NCBI RefSeq assembly: GCF_021513195.1 | Contig: NZ_CP090974.1 | Span: 3,608,001 to 3,672,000, forward strand | Direction: 5' to 3' | Source of the DNA: Shewanella sp. OMA3-2 | GTDB lineage: Bacteria; Pseudomonadota; Gammaproteobacteria; Enterobacterales; Shewanellaceae | DNA length: 64,000 nt | In this document: positions 8,232-18,527 of the stretch, piece by piece | How the letters are laid out: each line of letters begins with the position of its first letter | Position numbering within the stretch: the stretch's first letter is position 1 | Translations under genes and position numbers: made by a program | Notes under the pieces: generated by a model | Told to the model about the DNA's origin: nothing | The model's input: the letters and a program-made list of their open reading frames with translations, nothing else | Databases searched by the model: none

Positions 8232-8543
8232 CTAGTGAGTCTTTTGATTACGGTTATCTTCACTGTCATAACACACTTGGCGACTATCAATCGTCACCTT
8301 AATACTGAGCAGTTTTGCTTGAATGAGCTTACTGAGCGTATCGCGTTCAACCGATGCCATAAAGCGGTTGAGGCTATAAGGCGTATCGAAGACACATATC
8401 ACCTGTAAGCTTTTAGGAAAATCGCTGTAATTAACAATATGGGTTAACCATTGGAAACCACTGTATTCATTTAACGCAATTTCACACACCTGAGTTAACA
8501 CTTGTCGAATTTGATTGTCTATTTTTTTATCTGTTTTACGCAT
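8232..8543 (-). CDS. Conserved small protein, annotated elsewhere as Fis-family-like
   Basis: This 103-residue cytosolic protein begins MRKTDKKIDNQIRQVLTQVCE and contains the block YSGFQWLTHIVNYSDFP. Similar Vibrio and Shewanella proteins are often labelled Fis-family regulators, but I see no convincing C-terminal Fis helix-turn-helix. The core looks like an alpha/beta domain (LQVICVFDTPYSL). Function is unknown. The C-terminus is polar and probably disordered (SEDNRNQKTH). Confidence 0.7.
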   Translation of the reverse strand: MRKTDKKIDNQIRQVLTQVCEIALNEYSGFQWLTHIVNYSDFPKSLQVICVFDTPYSLNRFMASVERDTLSKLIQAKLLSIKVTIDSRQVCYDSEDNRNQKTH

Positions 8544-8630
8544 ATATCACAGTGTTCCAAAATTCAAATAGCAGCTAGAAAGCGGGGTAAATTAGCCAGT
8601 GTAGCAAAGTTCACTGATACGATTTAACAT

Positions 8631-8660
8631 AAAAAAGCCCAATCCCTTACGGGGCTGGGC
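8631..8660 (-). terminator. Terminator of the bacterioferritin operon
   Basis: GCCCAATCCC and GGGGCTGGGC form a ten-pair stem with one mismatch and a TTAC loop. It is followed on the minus strand by six T residues, 55 bases after the last bfr stop codon. Confidence 0.75.
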
Positions 8661-8714
8661 CTTAAATCAAAAAACGACCTTATTAATAATAATTAAGCCG
8701 CTTTAGTCAATTAA

Positions 8715-9182
8715 TTACATCTTAGTTTGCAGGTAATTCTGTAAACCAACACGCTCAATTAGGCGTAATTGTTTTTCTAACCAGTACATATGATCAGATT
8801 CAGTATCATCCAATAAGACTTCTAAAATCTCACGGGTTTGGTAATCGCCTTTCTCTTCACATAGCTTGATCACTTTACGTAAATCATCAGCCACTTTATA
8901 TTCATACTGCAAATCGTTGTTGAGCATTTCTGGTACATCTTTACCGATATTTAATGCTTCACGGCTAGCAACATCTGGGGTGCCTTCTAAAAACAGAATG
9001 CGCTGAACCAATTTAGCTGCATGGACTTTTTCGTCATCAGATTCATGTAATATGCGGGTATACAGTTCGTCAAACCCCCAATCTTCATACATATGAGCAT
9101 GCACAAAATATTGGTCCATTGCTGATAACTCACCGGTTAACAAACTGTTTAGTGCGTCAATAACTTCTGGATTGCCTTTCAT
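8715..9182 (-). CDS. bfr: Bacterioferritin, ferroxidase-type subunit lacking the haem methionine
   Basis: This 155-residue four-helix-bundle protein stores iron in 24-mer shells. All ferroxidase ligands are present by alignment to E. coli Bfr: E18, E51, H54, E94, E128 and H131 (numbers shifted by a one-residue insertion near DDTESDH). The haem-ligating Met52 is replaced by Lys (DDEKVHAAK). It is the second gene of a two-gene operon, 12 bases after its partner, which shows the opposite pattern. The pair therefore probably assembles into mixed shells with one subunit type oxidising iron and the other holding haem. Confidence 0.93.
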   Translation of the reverse strand: MKGNPEVIDALNSLLTGELSAMDQYFVHAHMYEDWGFDELYTRILHESDDEKVHAAKLVQRILFLEGTPDVASREALNIGKDVPEMLNNDLQYEYKVADDLRKVIKLCEEKGDYQTREILEVLLDDTESDHMYWLEKQLRLIERVGLQNYLQTKM

Positions 9183-9194
9183 AATATTATCCTG

Positions 9195-9665
9195 TTAATC
9201 TTTAATTTGTGACTGAAGATAGTTCTGAATACCGGTTTGCACGATCAACTCTTGTTGAGACTCAATCCAATCTAAATGCTCTTCTTCATCTTCAAGCAGA
9301 TCTTCAAGCAAATCACGGGTGACATAATCTTGTTCTGTTTCACACAATTTGATCACATCACGTAATGCAGCAATTTGCTCAGTTACCGCTTCTTTATCAC
9401 AGCCCAACATTTCTTCGGTATCTTCGCCAATACGCAGTTTGTCTAATTGCTGTAAATTTGGTAATCCCTCAAGAAATAACACCCGCTCAATAAGCTTGTC
9501 GGCATGTTTCATGTCTTGAATTGATTTCTTGTATTCTTTCTCGTTGAGCTTCTCTAAACCCCAATGCTTAAACATGCGCGCATGCAAAAAGTATTGGTTA
9601 ATGGCGGTCAATTCGAAAGTTAATACACGGTTTAACTGACTAATGACTTTTGGATGACCTTTCAT
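9195..9665 (-). CDS. bfr: Bacterioferritin, haem-binding-type subunit with degraded ferroxidase site
   Basis: This 156-residue Bfr is close to E. coli Bfr at its N-terminus (LTAINQYFLHARMFKHWGL). The axial haem ligand Met52 is kept (IQDMKHADK), but the di-iron site is altered: E51 is Asp and E94 is Val, while E18, H54, E127 and H130 remain. It is the promoter-proximal gene of the pair. Upstream lie an FNR-type palindrome (9689-9702) and a Fur-like site (9767-9786), suggesting control by oxygen and iron. Confidence 0.93.
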   Translation of the reverse strand: MKGHPKVISQLNRVLTFELTAINQYFLHARMFKHWGLEKLNEKEYKKSIQDMKHADKLIERVLFLEGLPNLQQLDKLRIGEDTEEMLGCDKEAVTEQIAALRDVIKLCETEQDYVTRDLLEDLLEDEEEHLDWIESQQELIVQTGIQNYLQSQIKD

Positions 9666-9688
9666 AATGATGTCCTTGATAGCTTAAC

Positions 9689-9702
9689 TTGATCTGGATC
9701 AA
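9689..9702. promoter_or_regulatory. FNR/EtrA-type palindrome upstream of the bfr operon
   Basis: TTGATCTGGATCAA matches the FNR consensus TTGAT-N4-ATCAA perfectly and is fully palindromic. It begins 24 bases before the start codon. A possible -10 (TACTAT on the minus strand) lies just upstream, so the site may overlap the transcription start, which would fit anaerobic repression. The mode of action is inferred. Confidence 0.6.
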
Positions 9703-9766
9703 TTTAGACTAGGATAGTACACCTAGGGCGGCATTGCAAATTATCCTTTAAATTCATACACATAGT

Positions 9767-9786
9767 ATTGATAACTATTATCATTA
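9767..9786. promoter_or_regulatory. Fur-box-like sequence upstream of the bfr operon
   Basis: The minus strand reads TAATGATAATAGTTATCAAT, which resembles the Fur consensus (repeats of GATAAT) over most positions. It lies about 100 bases upstream of the first bfr start codon. Confidence 0.45.
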
Positions 9787-9824
9787 TAACTAAGGTTTGT
9801 AACGGAAGTAAAAATCACAGCCAT

Positions 9825-9849
9825 AAAAAAAGCCTTCAAAATGAAGGCT
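9825..9849 (-). terminator. carAB terminator
   Basis: AGCCTTCA and TGAAGGCT pair across an AAA loop, followed on the minus strand by a T-rich run. The structure begins 26 bases after the carB stop codon. Confidence 0.85.
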
Positions 9850-9874
9850 CTTTACAATGTCAGCTAACTCAATT

Positions 9875-12800
9875 TTAGCCAGTGATGCGCTTATGTAACT
9901 CTTGAAGCGAGTTTACATTGGTGCGGTCATCAGCTGCATGTGCTAGACAGGTAGCAAATGCTGCATTCAATGTTGTGGTGTAATTCACCTTATAACGCAG
10001 TGCACCGCGACGAATTTGACGTGAGTCTTCAATTGCCTGGCGACCTTCTGTCGTATTGATGATATAGGTGTATTCATCATTCTTAATACGGTCAAGAATG
10101 TGTGGACGACCTTCATGCACCTTGTTCACTAAACGAGGGTTAATACCTGCTTCACCCAGTACCACTGCGGTACCGTGTGTTGCGTCAATCTCGTAACCCA
10201 GTTCAATTAACTTAGCGGCTAATGCGGCAACACGCTTTTTATCACTGTTACGAACAGAGATAAGTGCACGTCCAGACTTAGGCACTTCAGATGTCGCACC
10301 TAATTGCGCTTTAGCATACGCTTCAGCAAAGGTTTCACCCACACCCATTACTTCACCTGTCGAACGCATTTCAGGCCCTAATAAAGGGTCAACGCCAGGG
10401 AATTTATTGAATGGCAATACCACTTCTTTTACAGAGTAAAATGGTGGAATCACTTCTTTAGTAAAGTTTTGTGATTTTAAGCTTTGGCCGGCCATGACGC
10501 GTGCTGCAATTTTAGCTAATGGTACACCGGTCGCTTTTGATACAAAAGGTACCGTCCGTGCTGCACGTGGGTTAACTTCAATCATATAGATTTCGTTATC
10601 TTTCACGGCAAACTGTACGTTCATTAAACCAATAACGCCTAATTCAAATGCAAGCTTTGATACTTGCTCACGCATGCGCGCTTGAATTTCAGCACTTAAG
10701 CTATATGGCGGTAATGAACAACCTGAGTCACCTGAGTGAACCCCTGCTTGCTCAATGTGTTCCATAATGGCGCCAACAACCACAGTTTCACCGTCGCATA
10801 CCGCATCAATATCCACTTCAATCGCATCATCTAAGAAGTGATCTAGTAGTACTGGTGATGCGTTAGACACTTTAACGGCTTCATTGAAGTAGCGTAGCAA
10901 ATCTTGCTTGTCGTAAACGATTTCCATCGCACGACCACCTAATACATAGGATGGACGAACCACTAACGGATAACCAATTTTTTCAGCTTCAATTACCGCA
11001 CTTTCAACCGTAGTAACGGTGGCGTTTTCTGGCTGTTTCATGTTTAAACGTTGAATAGCTTGCTGGAAACGCTCACGGTCTTCAGCGCGGTCAATCGCAT
11101 CTGGGCTAGTACCAATAATAGGTACGCCAGCGGCTTCTAGTTCACGGGCTAATTTAAGCGGAGTTTGGCCACCGTACTGAACGATAACGCCTTTTGGCTT
11201 CTCGATACGAACGATTTCTAACACGTCTTCTAGTGTTACTGGCTCAAAGTATAAACGGTCAGAAGTATCGTAGTCGGTTGATACCGTTTCAGGGTTACAG
11301 TTAACCATAATGGTTTCATAACCGTCTTCACGTAAGGCTAATGCTGCGTGTACACAACAGTAATCGAACTCAATACCCTGGCCGATACGGTTTGGACCGC
11401 CACCCAGAATCATGATTTTGTCACGATTTGATGGATTAGCTTCACACTCTTCTTCATACGTTGAATACATGTAAGCGGTGTCAGTTGAGAATTCAGCGGC
11501 ACACGTATCTACACGCTTGTATACCGGATGAATTTCATGGCGATGACGTAATTTACGAATTTCGCTTTCACTCACACCAAGTACATCAGCTAACCGTAAA
11601 TCAGAGAAACCTTTACGCTTTAATTGGCGTAAGTAGTTTTGCTCTAAACCTGACATGCCTAGCTCAGCCACTTTAGCTTCTTGGGCGATCAAATCTTCGA
11701 TTTGAATCAAGAACCAATGGTCAATGTTGGTTAATGCAAAAATATCATCACGGCTTAAACCTGCACGGAATGCATCTGCTATGTACCAAATACGGTCACA
11801 ACCAGGCTCTTTCAACTCATGACGAATGCGCTGCATACCTTCAGTAGAGGTAAAATCAACAATAGAGTCGAAACCGTTACGGCCTACTTCAAGACCGCGT
11901 AACGCTTTTTGCAATGACTCTTGGAAAGTACGGCCGATTGCCATTACTTCACCAACCGACTTCATTTGCGTGGTTAAGCGATCATTAGCACCAGCAAACT
12001 TTTCAAAGTTAAAACGGGGGATTTTGGTCACAACATAGTCGATAGCAGGCTCGAACGATGCAGGTGTTTTACCACCGGTAATATCGTTACTGAGCTCATC
12101 TAATGTGTAACCTACAGCCAATTTAGCCGCGATTTTGGCAATCGGAAAACCAGTTGCTTTAGAGGCTAGTGCTGATGAACGTGATACGCGTGGGTTCATC
12201 TCAATAATAACCATACGGCCAGTATTAGGACAAATACCAAACTGTACGTTTGAACCACCGGTTTCAACACCAATTTCACGCAGTACCGCTAAAGAAGCGT
12301 TACGCATTAATTGATATTCTTTGTCGGTTAAGGTTTGTGCAGGAGCGACGGTAATTGAGTCACCTGTGTGCACACCCATTGGGTCAAAGTTTTCGATAGC
12401 ACAGACGATAATACAGTTATCGTTGCGGTCACGAACCACTTCCATTTCATATTCTTTCCAACCAATTAATGATTCATCAATCAATAATTCGTTAGTTGGC
12501 GACAAGTCTAAGCCTTGAGAACAAATCTCTTCAAACTCTTCTTTGTTGTAGGCAATACCACCGCCGCTGCCACCCATGGTGAAAGACGGGCGAATAATAC
12601 AGGGGAAGCCCACCATATCTAATACGCCATACGCTTCATCCATATTATGAGCAATACCCGCACGTGGGCAGTCTAAACCAATGGATTTCATCGCTTTGTC
12701 GAAACGGCTACGGTCTTCAGCTTTATCAATTGCGTCTGCTGTCGCGCCAATCATTTCAACGTTAAATTCTTTTAGTACGCCTTTAGCTTCAAGTTGCAGC

Positions 12801-13096
12801 GCGCAGTTCAGTGCCGTTTGTCCACCCATAGTCGGTAGAATGGCATCTGGACGTTCTTTAGCAATAATGTTGCGTACTACTTCCCAGTGAATTGGCTCGA
12901 TATAAGTGGCATCGGCCATGTCAGGGTCGGTCATAATGGTTGCTGGATTAGAGTTAACCAGAATGACGCGGTAACCTTCTTCACGAAGGGCTTTACAGGC
13001 TTGAGCACCTGAATAATCAAATTCACACGCCTGACCAATTACAATTGGACCGGCACCTAGGATAAGAATACTTTTTATATCGGTACGTTTTGGCAT
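9875..13096 (-). CDS. carB: Carbamoyl-phosphate synthase, large subunit
   Basis: CarB makes carbamoyl phosphate from ammonia, bicarbonate and two ATP, feeding arginine and pyrimidine synthesis. The 1073-residue length matches E. coli CarB. The two homologous ATP-grasp halves are visible: each opens with a similar start ([21 protein letters not shown] and [19 protein letters not shown]), followed by [12 protein letters not shown] or [12 protein letters not shown] and MIEVNPR-type motifs. The C-terminal 150 residues form the allosteric MGS-like domain ([20 protein letters not shown]). The ATG has an AGGAG site. It lies 23 bases downstream of carA in one operon. Confidence 0.98.
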   Translation of the reverse strand: MPKRTDIKSILILGAGPIVIGQACEFDYSGAQACKALREEGYRVILVNSNPATIMTDPDMADATYIEPIHWEVVRNIIAKERPDAILPTMGGQTALNCALQLEAKGVLKEFNVEMIGATADAIDKAEDRSRFDKAMKSIGLDCPRAGIAHNMDEAYGVLDMVGFPCIIRPSFTMGGSGGGIAYNKEEFEEICSQGLDLSPTNELLIDESLIGWKEYEMEVVRDRNDNCIIVCAIENFDPMGVHTGDSITVAPAQTLTDKEYQLMRNASLAVLREIGVETGGSNVQFGICPNTGRMVIIEMNPRVSRSSALASKATGFPIAKIAAKLAVGYTLDELSNDITGGKTPASFEPAIDYVVTKIPRFNFEKFAGANDRLTTQMKSVGEVMAIGRTFQESLQKALRGLEVGRNGFDSIVDFTSTEGMQRIRHELKEPGCDRIWYIADAFRAGLSRDDIFALTNIDHWFLIQIEDLIAQEAKVAELGMSGLEQNYLRQLKRKGFSDLRLADVLGVSESEIRKLRHRHEIHPVYKRVDTCAAEFSTDTAYMYSTYEEECEANPSNRDKIMILGGGPNRIGQGIEFDYCCVHAALALREDGYETIMVNCNPETVSTDYDTSDRLYFEPVTLEDVLEIVRIEKPKGVIVQYGGQTPLKLARELEAAGVPIIGTSPDAIDRAEDRERFQQAIQRLNMKQPENATVTTVESAVIEAEKIGYPLVVRPSYVLGGRAMEIVYDKQDLLRYFNEAVKVSNASPVLLDHFLDDAIEVDIDAVCDGETVVVGAIMEHIEQAGVHSGDSGCSLPPYSLSAEIQARMREQVSKLAFELGVIGLMNVQFAVKDNEIYMIEVNPRAARTVPFVSKATGVPLAKIAARVMAGQSLKSQNFTKEVIPPFYSVKEVVLPFNKFPGVDPLLGPEMRSTGEVMGVGETFAEAYAKAQLGATSEVPKSGRALISVRNSDKKRVAALAAKLIELGYEIDATHGTAVVLGEAGINPRLVNKVHEGRPHILDRIKNDEYTYIINTTEGRQAIEDSRQIRRGALRYKVNYTTTLNAAFATCLAHAADDRTNVNSLQELHKRITG

Positions 13097-13119
13097 TGCT
13101 TTTCTCTTCTCCTAGATAA

Positions 13120-14265
13120 CTATTTAGCGTGCTGACGATATTGCTCAATAAGTTCGATGAAATGATCGAACAGAGGCGCAGCATCGGTTGGGCCAGGGCT
13201 TGCTTCAGGGTGACCCTGAAAACTAAACGCAGGCTTGTCGGTTAAATGGATACCTTGTAAAGAACCATCAAATAATGACTTATGAGTCACTTTGATATTG
13301 GCCGGCAATGTGGTTTCATCCGCAGCAAAACCATGGTTTTGACTGGTGATCATCACGTTACCTTTGTCAATGCAGCTCACTGGGTGGTTTGCACCGTGGT
13401 GACCAAATTTCATCTTTAAGGTTTTAGCGCCTGAGGCTAATGCTAATAATTGGTGGCCTAAACAAATACCAAATACAGGAATCTCTGTTTTTAGGATTTG
13501 TTGGATAGCCTTAATGGCATAGTCACATGGCTCTGGGTCGCCAGGACCATTTGATAGAAACACGCCATCAGGGTTCATGGCTAAGACATCGGCTGCAGGG
13601 GTTTGTGCTGGCACCACGGTGACATCGCAACCACGGTCAACTAGCATGCGTAAAATGTTACGTTTTACGCCGTAATCATAGGCAACAACTTTATATTTCA
13701 ATTCTTTCTCTGGGGTATCAGAAGGTAAACCACCTTCTAATTTCCAGCTACCGTTTCGCCATTGATAAGCTTTATCAGTAGTGACTTCTTTGGCTAAATC
13801 CATGCCTTTTAAGCCAGGAAATGCTTTTGCTTGTGCAAGCGCTTTTGCTTCGTCCAGGTCACCCACCATAATACAACCGGCTTGGGCGCCTTTTTCACGC
13901 AGGATACGGGTTAATTTTCGGGTATCGATATCCGCAATACCAACAACGTTATTCGCTTTTAGGTAATCACCTAAAGATTGTTGATTACGGAAGTTACTAG
14001 CCATTAACGGTAAATCGCGAATGATAAGACCACAAGCATGAACTGCACTTGATTCTGTGTCTTCATCATTAGTACCGGTATTACCGATATGCGGATACGT
14101 TAAAGTGACTATTTGGCGTGAATATGATGGATCCGTTAATATTTCTTGGTATCCGGTCATTGAAGTGTTAAAAACCACTTCACCAACTGAAATACCTGTT
14201 GCACCAATTGCAGTGCCAGAAAATACGGTTCCGTCTTCGAGTACGAGTAAGGCAGACTGTGTCAA
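13120..14265 (-). CDS. carA: Carbamoyl-phosphate synthase, small (glutaminase) subunit
   Basis: CarA hydrolyses glutamine and channels ammonia to CarB. The 381-residue protein has the N-terminal CPSase small-chain domain and a class I glutamine amidotransferase domain. The catalytic Cys268 is in FGICLGHQ, with His352 and Glu354 in [10 protein letters not shown]. Translation appears to start at TTG (14265): a perfect GGAGG lies 5 bases upstream at 14271-14275, and [12 protein letters not shown] is the usual N-terminus. The rare start codon may limit expression. It is the first gene of carAB. Confidence 0.97.
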   Translation of the reverse strand: MTQSALLVLEDGTVFSGTAIGATGISVGEVVFNTSMTGYQEILTDPSYSRQIVTLTYPHIGNTGTNDEDTESSAVHACGLIIRDLPLMASNFRNQQSLGDYLKANNVVGIADIDTRKLTRILREKGAQAGCIMVGDLDEAKALAQAKAFPGLKGMDLAKEVTTDKAYQWRNGSWKLEGGLPSDTPEKELKYKVVAYDYGVKRNILRMLVDRGCDVTVVPAQTPAADVLAMNPDGVFLSNGPGDPEPCDYAIKAIQQILKTEIPVFGICLGHQLLALASGAKTLKMKFGHHGANHPVSCIDKGNVMITSQNHGFAADETTLPANIKVTHKSLFDGSLQGIHLTDKPAFSFQGHPEASPGPTDAAPLFDHFIELIEQYRQHAK

Positions 14266-14416
14266 CGCGACCTCCAGAAAAGAGCCAAGCTATTGAAATT
14301 ATTTTATTTTATTTTGCACTAAGATACCAATTTCCGCTGTTTTACGAAATTTTGACAAATTTCGGCGATTTTACAGGAGTTCTGCAATTTCGTCCACACA
14401 TGAAAAAAGGTTTTTC

Positions 14417-14447
14417 AAAAAAAACCACCATATCGAATGGTGGTTTT
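14417..14447 (-). terminator. dapB terminator
   Basis: An 11-bp perfect stem (AAAACCACCAT / ATGGTGGTTTT) with loop ATCGA is followed on the minus strand by a T tract. It sits right after the dapB stop codon and before the carA promoter region. Confidence 0.85.
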
Positions 14448-14451
14448 TAAT

Positions 14452-15297
<846 letters not shown>

Positions 15298-15340
15298 CTA
15301 ACATTTGATATTGAGGCTTAATAAAAAATTGACTATATAC

Positions 15341-15370
15341 AAAAACGCCTAAGTCATCTTAGGCGTTTTT
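15341..15370. terminator. Bidirectional-type terminator downstream of fklB
   Basis: AAAAACGCCTAAG pairs with CTTAGGCGTTTTT around a TCAT loop. A-rich and T-rich flanks would let it work on either strand; the gene that ends here is fklB on the minus strand. Confidence 0.85.
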
Positions 15371-15377
15371 ATGATTA

Positions 15378-15995
15378 TTAGAGAATGTCTAACAATTCGA
15401 CTTCAAACACTAACGCTGTATATGGAGGAATAGATGCACCTGCACCACGCTCGCCATAAGCTAAGTGATGTGGCACAAATAACTTAAGCTTAGTACCTAC
15501 TGGCATAAGTTGTAATGCTTCAGTCCAACCAGCGATAACACCCGATACAGGGAACTCAGCAGGTTGTCCACGAGTCACTGAACTATCAAACACGTCACCA
15601 TTGATGAAAGTACCGTGGTAATGAGTACGTACTGTTGAGTCAAACGTTGGCTTTTCGCCTTCGCCTTGTACTAGTACTTCATATTGAAGACCAGACTCAG
15701 TTACCGTTACGCCATCACGCTTAGCATTATCAGCTAAAAATGCATCAGCTTCTGCAGTTGCATTTTCTGCAGCGGCTTCTTGTTCAGCTTGTAAACGACG
15801 GCTAATTTCAGTAAAAGCTGTTTGTAAGTCTTCCATAGACACTTGGCTTTCTTTACCTGAAAATGCATCCGCTAAACCAGCTTGAACAGCAGAGATATCA
15901 ATTCCTTCAAAAGGATTAGCTGCTAGTTGCTCACCCATTTGACGACCTACACCATAACTTGCATGCTGCTCCATTGTGCTGAACACATCTGACAT
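15378..15995 (-). CDS. fklB: FKBP-type peptidyl-prolyl isomerase, FklB/Mip type
   Basis: This 205-residue foldase catalyses cis-trans isomerisation of prolyl bonds. Residues about 1-110 form the alpha-helical dimerisation domain of FklB/Mip proteins (ASYGVGRQMGEQL, FLADNAKRDGV). Residues 115-205 form the FKBP domain, with VRTHYHGTFINGDVFDSS, GWTEALQLMPVGTK and AYGERGAGASIPP. No signal peptide is seen, which fits the cytoplasmic FklB rather than periplasmic FkpA. A smaller membrane-anchored relative is encoded at 47016-47486. Confidence 0.93.
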   Translation of the reverse strand: MSDVFSTMEQHASYGVGRQMGEQLAANPFEGIDISAVQAGLADAFSGKESQVSMEDLQTAFTEISRRLQAEQEAAAENATAEADAFLADNAKRDGVTVTESGLQYEVLVQGEGEKPTFDSTVRTHYHGTFINGDVFDSSVTRGQPAEFPVSGVIAGWTEALQLMPVGTKLKLFVPHHLAYGERGAGASIPPYTALVFEVELLDIL

Positions 15996-16084
15996 AATTT
16001 CTTTCTCTCATTGATCAAATAAAAATTTGCACGGAGTCTATCACATTTTATTCGCCTATGCTGTGAAAAAGCCTCACTATCTGG

Positions 16085-16900
16085 CTATTTTGAGCCATTG
16101 ATTTTACACTCAGCCAAAGACTGTTTTCTAGCTTGAGTATAAAGCGGCATCACTTGAGTTTGCGCTGCTTGTAAGTCTTCAATACGCGTGCTGTGTGACG
16201 GGTGCGTGGACAATAGTTCAGGCCCTTGCGCGCCACCTGCTTTAGCCATATTTTGCCATAAGCTGATACTTTGCCCTGGGTTAAAACCCGCTTTAGCCAT
16301 TAGCTCAAGGCCAACGATATCAGCCTCAGATTCTTGACTACGGCCAAAGGGCAATATAATGCCGACTTTAGCCCCTAAACCCAGTCCAGCCATATATAAA
16401 TCTTTATTGGCTATGCCCGTGGCACCAATTGCAGCATCGGCAGCTTGCATACCCAGTCCAGTAAGCTGAGCGCGGGAAACTTGCTCATTACCGTGCTGTG
16501 CTAATACGTGTGCCACTTCGTGACCCATCACTGTCGCTAACTGATCTTGGTTGGTAGCGACATTTAATAAACCGGTATACACACCAATATGCCCACCAGG
16601 TAATGCAAAAGCATTAACTTGATCAGAGTCAAACAGTACCACTTCCCACTGTAAGTTTTGGTCTGGTAGTACAGCTGTAATACGCTTAGCAATACAATTT
16701 ACATAAGCCGTTTTGTTTTTATCTTGGCTTATTTTTTGGTCTTGCTTCATGGTTTCAAAAGATTGCGCCCCCATTTGCTGCATTTGTGCATCTGAAAATA
16801 GTAAGGTTTGGCTTCTACCTGTGGGTGATTTTGTACTCACACATCCAACCAATAAAGCTGAAATAGCGACTGCAAGTATTAATTGCTTCATATTTTTCAT
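16085..16900 (-). CDS. M48-family zinc metalloprotease, outer-membrane lipoprotein
   Basis: The 271-residue protein starts with a lipoprotein signal peptide (lipobox LVGC, Cys20) and is predicted to be anchored in the outer or inner membrane facing the periplasm. The zinc motif HEVAH lies at residues 127-131, with the third ligand in the later SQESEADIVGLELM helix. It resembles the E. coli LoiP/BepA/YcaL group, which degrades or assembles outer-membrane proteins; which of them it matches functionally is open. The start has AAGGATG. Its upstream region holds a 16-bp tandem repeat (17029-17060). Confidence 0.9.
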   Translation of the reverse strand: MKNMKQLILAVAISALLVGCVSTKSPTGRSQTLLFSDAQMQQMGAQSFETMKQDQKISQDKNKTAYVNCIAKRITAVLPDQNLQWEVVLFDSDQVNAFALPGGHIGVYTGLLNVATNQDQLATVMGHEVAHVLAQHGNEQVSRAQLTGLGMQAADAAIGATGIANKDLYMAGLGLGAKVGIILPFGRSQESEADIVGLELMAKAGFNPGQSISLWQNMAKAGGAQGPELLSTHPSHSTRIEDLQAAQTQVMPLYTQARKQSLAECKINGSK

Positions 16901-17028
16901 CCTTTAAAAAATAATATTCATTAAACAACGATAATGTAGATCGAGTTATATTACGGTGATGTTAACCCCTTGCGGCTTAAAACGACGACAAGGTTCAATA
17001 ATTATTGTTACATACCACTATGCGCCTC

Positions 17029-17060
17029 AACTAAGCGCATCATAAACTAAGCGCATCATA
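17029..17060. repeat. Perfect tandem duplication, 2 x 16 bp
   Basis: The unit AACTAAGCGCATCATA occurs twice head to tail between the M48 protease gene and the DEAD-box helicase gene. It begins 29 bases after the helicase stop codon on the minus strand. Confidence 0.9.
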
Positions 17061-17088
17061 TTTGATTGAAGCTTTACCCAAACGCGAC

Positions 17089-18348
17089 TTATTGTGTCGG
17101 TTTTCGTTTAGAAAAATCATTAATACTGCGCTTATTTGCAGTACGACGATTGGCTTGCTTATCCCGAGGAGCACGTTTACTAGTTGCATTTGTCGCCTGG
17201 TCGGTTACCGGAAAATCTGCCAGTGTGGTTAACGGCAATACTTGACCTGTTAATTGCCGAATAGCCTCTAAACTGACTAATTCTAAATGGCTGACCAAAG
17301 ATAAAGCGACACCACTTAACCCAGCCCTTGCGGTGCGCCCAATGCGATGAACATATACAGCCGCTTGACTAGGTAAATCAAAATTGATGACCACGGGCAA
17401 AGCATCAATATGAATGCCGCGGGCAATAACATCTGTTGCCACTAATACGTTCAGTTTTTGCGCTTTAAAATCATTCAAGGTTTGGCTGCGCAGTGCTTGT
17501 TCTTTATCACCATGCAGTGCTGCTGTGTTAATGCCCGCTTTGAGTAGTTTTTTACACAGAGCATCGACATCATCTTTTGCATTCACAAATACTAAAACCT
17601 GCGACCATTGGTGCGACTTAATCTGTTCTATTAGTACTTTGGCTTTACTGCCTTTATTGACGTGATAAATCGTTTGATTAATCTCTTCTACCGCACGATT
17701 AACGGCATTGGCTTCTAAGCGTATTGCTGAAGGTGACAATACCGTCTTTACCAATTTATCTAACGTGACTGGCATAGTCGCAGAAAACATTAACGTTTGC
17801 CTTTTAGGCATGAGTGCCAGCAGTGCATTAATATCAGCAATAAAGCCCATATCTAATAATCTGTCGGCTTCGTCAAACACTAAATATTGTAGCAGCTCAA
17901 ATTGAATAACACCTTGTTGTGCTAACGCTAATAAGCGCCCCGGTGTGGCAACAACAACCTCTGCGGGATAAGTCAGTCGCTCAACTTGCGGGGCTATATC
18001 TTCACCACCACATAATACATCCACGCGTAAGTTGACGGCTTGCGCTAGTGGAGTTAAGTTTTGACAAACTTGCGCTGCTAACTCCCTCGTTGGTGCAATA
18101 ACCACGGCTAAAATACTTGATGCTTGCTGACTAAGCTCTGATAAATCACTTTGCAATGCCGCTATGCGATGCAATATGGGCAAACCAAAAGCATAGGTTT
18201 TACCACTGCCGGTTTGCGCCAATGCCAAAACATCTTTTCCGCTCAAAATAGCAGGAATAGCCTGTCTTTGCACTGCGCTAGGTTCAATCACCAACGCGGG
18301 CAATGATTTAACAAGCTTAGGATTGAGCGAAAATAATGAAAAACCCAT
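17089..18348 (-). CDS. DEAD-box ATP-dependent RNA helicase
   Basis: This 419-residue helicase unwinds RNA using ATP. Motifs appear in order: Q motif (PSAVQRQAIP), Walker A AQTGSGKT at residues 44-51, PTRELA, TPGR, DEAD in VFDEADRLLDMGF, SAT, and in domain 2 VLVATDVIARGIHID and HRIGRTARAG. A basic C-terminal tail (KRAPRDKQANRRTANKR) probably binds RNA. It belongs to the RhlE-like group but is not the same gene as the rhlE at 51083; the exact orthologue is uncertain. It is a single gene. Confidence 0.92.
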   Translation of the reverse strand: MGFSLFSLNPKLVKSLPALVIEPSAVQRQAIPAILSGKDVLALAQTGSGKTYAFGLPILHRIAALQSDLSELSQQASSILAVVIAPTRELAAQVCQNLTPLAQAVNLRVDVLCGGEDIAPQVERLTYPAEVVVATPGRLLALAQQGVIQFELLQYLVFDEADRLLDMGFIADINALLALMPKRQTLMFSATMPVTLDKLVKTVLSPSAIRLEANAVNRAVEEINQTIYHVNKGSKAKVLIEQIKSHQWSQVLVFVNAKDDVDALCKKLLKAGINTAALHGDKEQALRSQTLNDFKAQKLNVLVATDVIARGIHIDALPVVINFDLPSQAAVYVHRIGRTARAGLSGVALSLVSHLELVSLEAIRQLTGQVLPLTTLADFPVTDQATNATSKRAPRDKQANRRTANKRSINDFSKRKPTQ

Positions 18349-18440
18349 GCGGTATCGCCTAATTTTTTATGGCTAAAGTTAGCATTAATCATAATGATAT
18401 CGAACTAACAATAGTCTCAATATGGATATTGAAATTCAAT

Positions 18441-18474
18441 AAAAAAAGGCTGTTTACCCGAGGTAAACAGCCTT
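18441..18474 (-). terminator. dnaKJ terminator
   Basis: AAGGCTGTTTACC pairs with GGTAAACAGCCTT around CGA, a 13-bp stem, followed on the minus strand by a T tract. It lies about 54 bases after the dnaJ stop codon. Confidence 0.9.
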
Positions 18475-18527
18475 CAATCTAATAGAACCCTATTTAACCT
18501 ATCTTAAATAAGGATCCATAGTCACAA

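Noticed and set aside
14266..14416. ArgR boxes or an attenuator upstream of carA
   Set aside because: The A+T-rich stretch TGCAAAATAAAATAAA resembles half of an ArgR site only, and no leader peptide with terminator was found.
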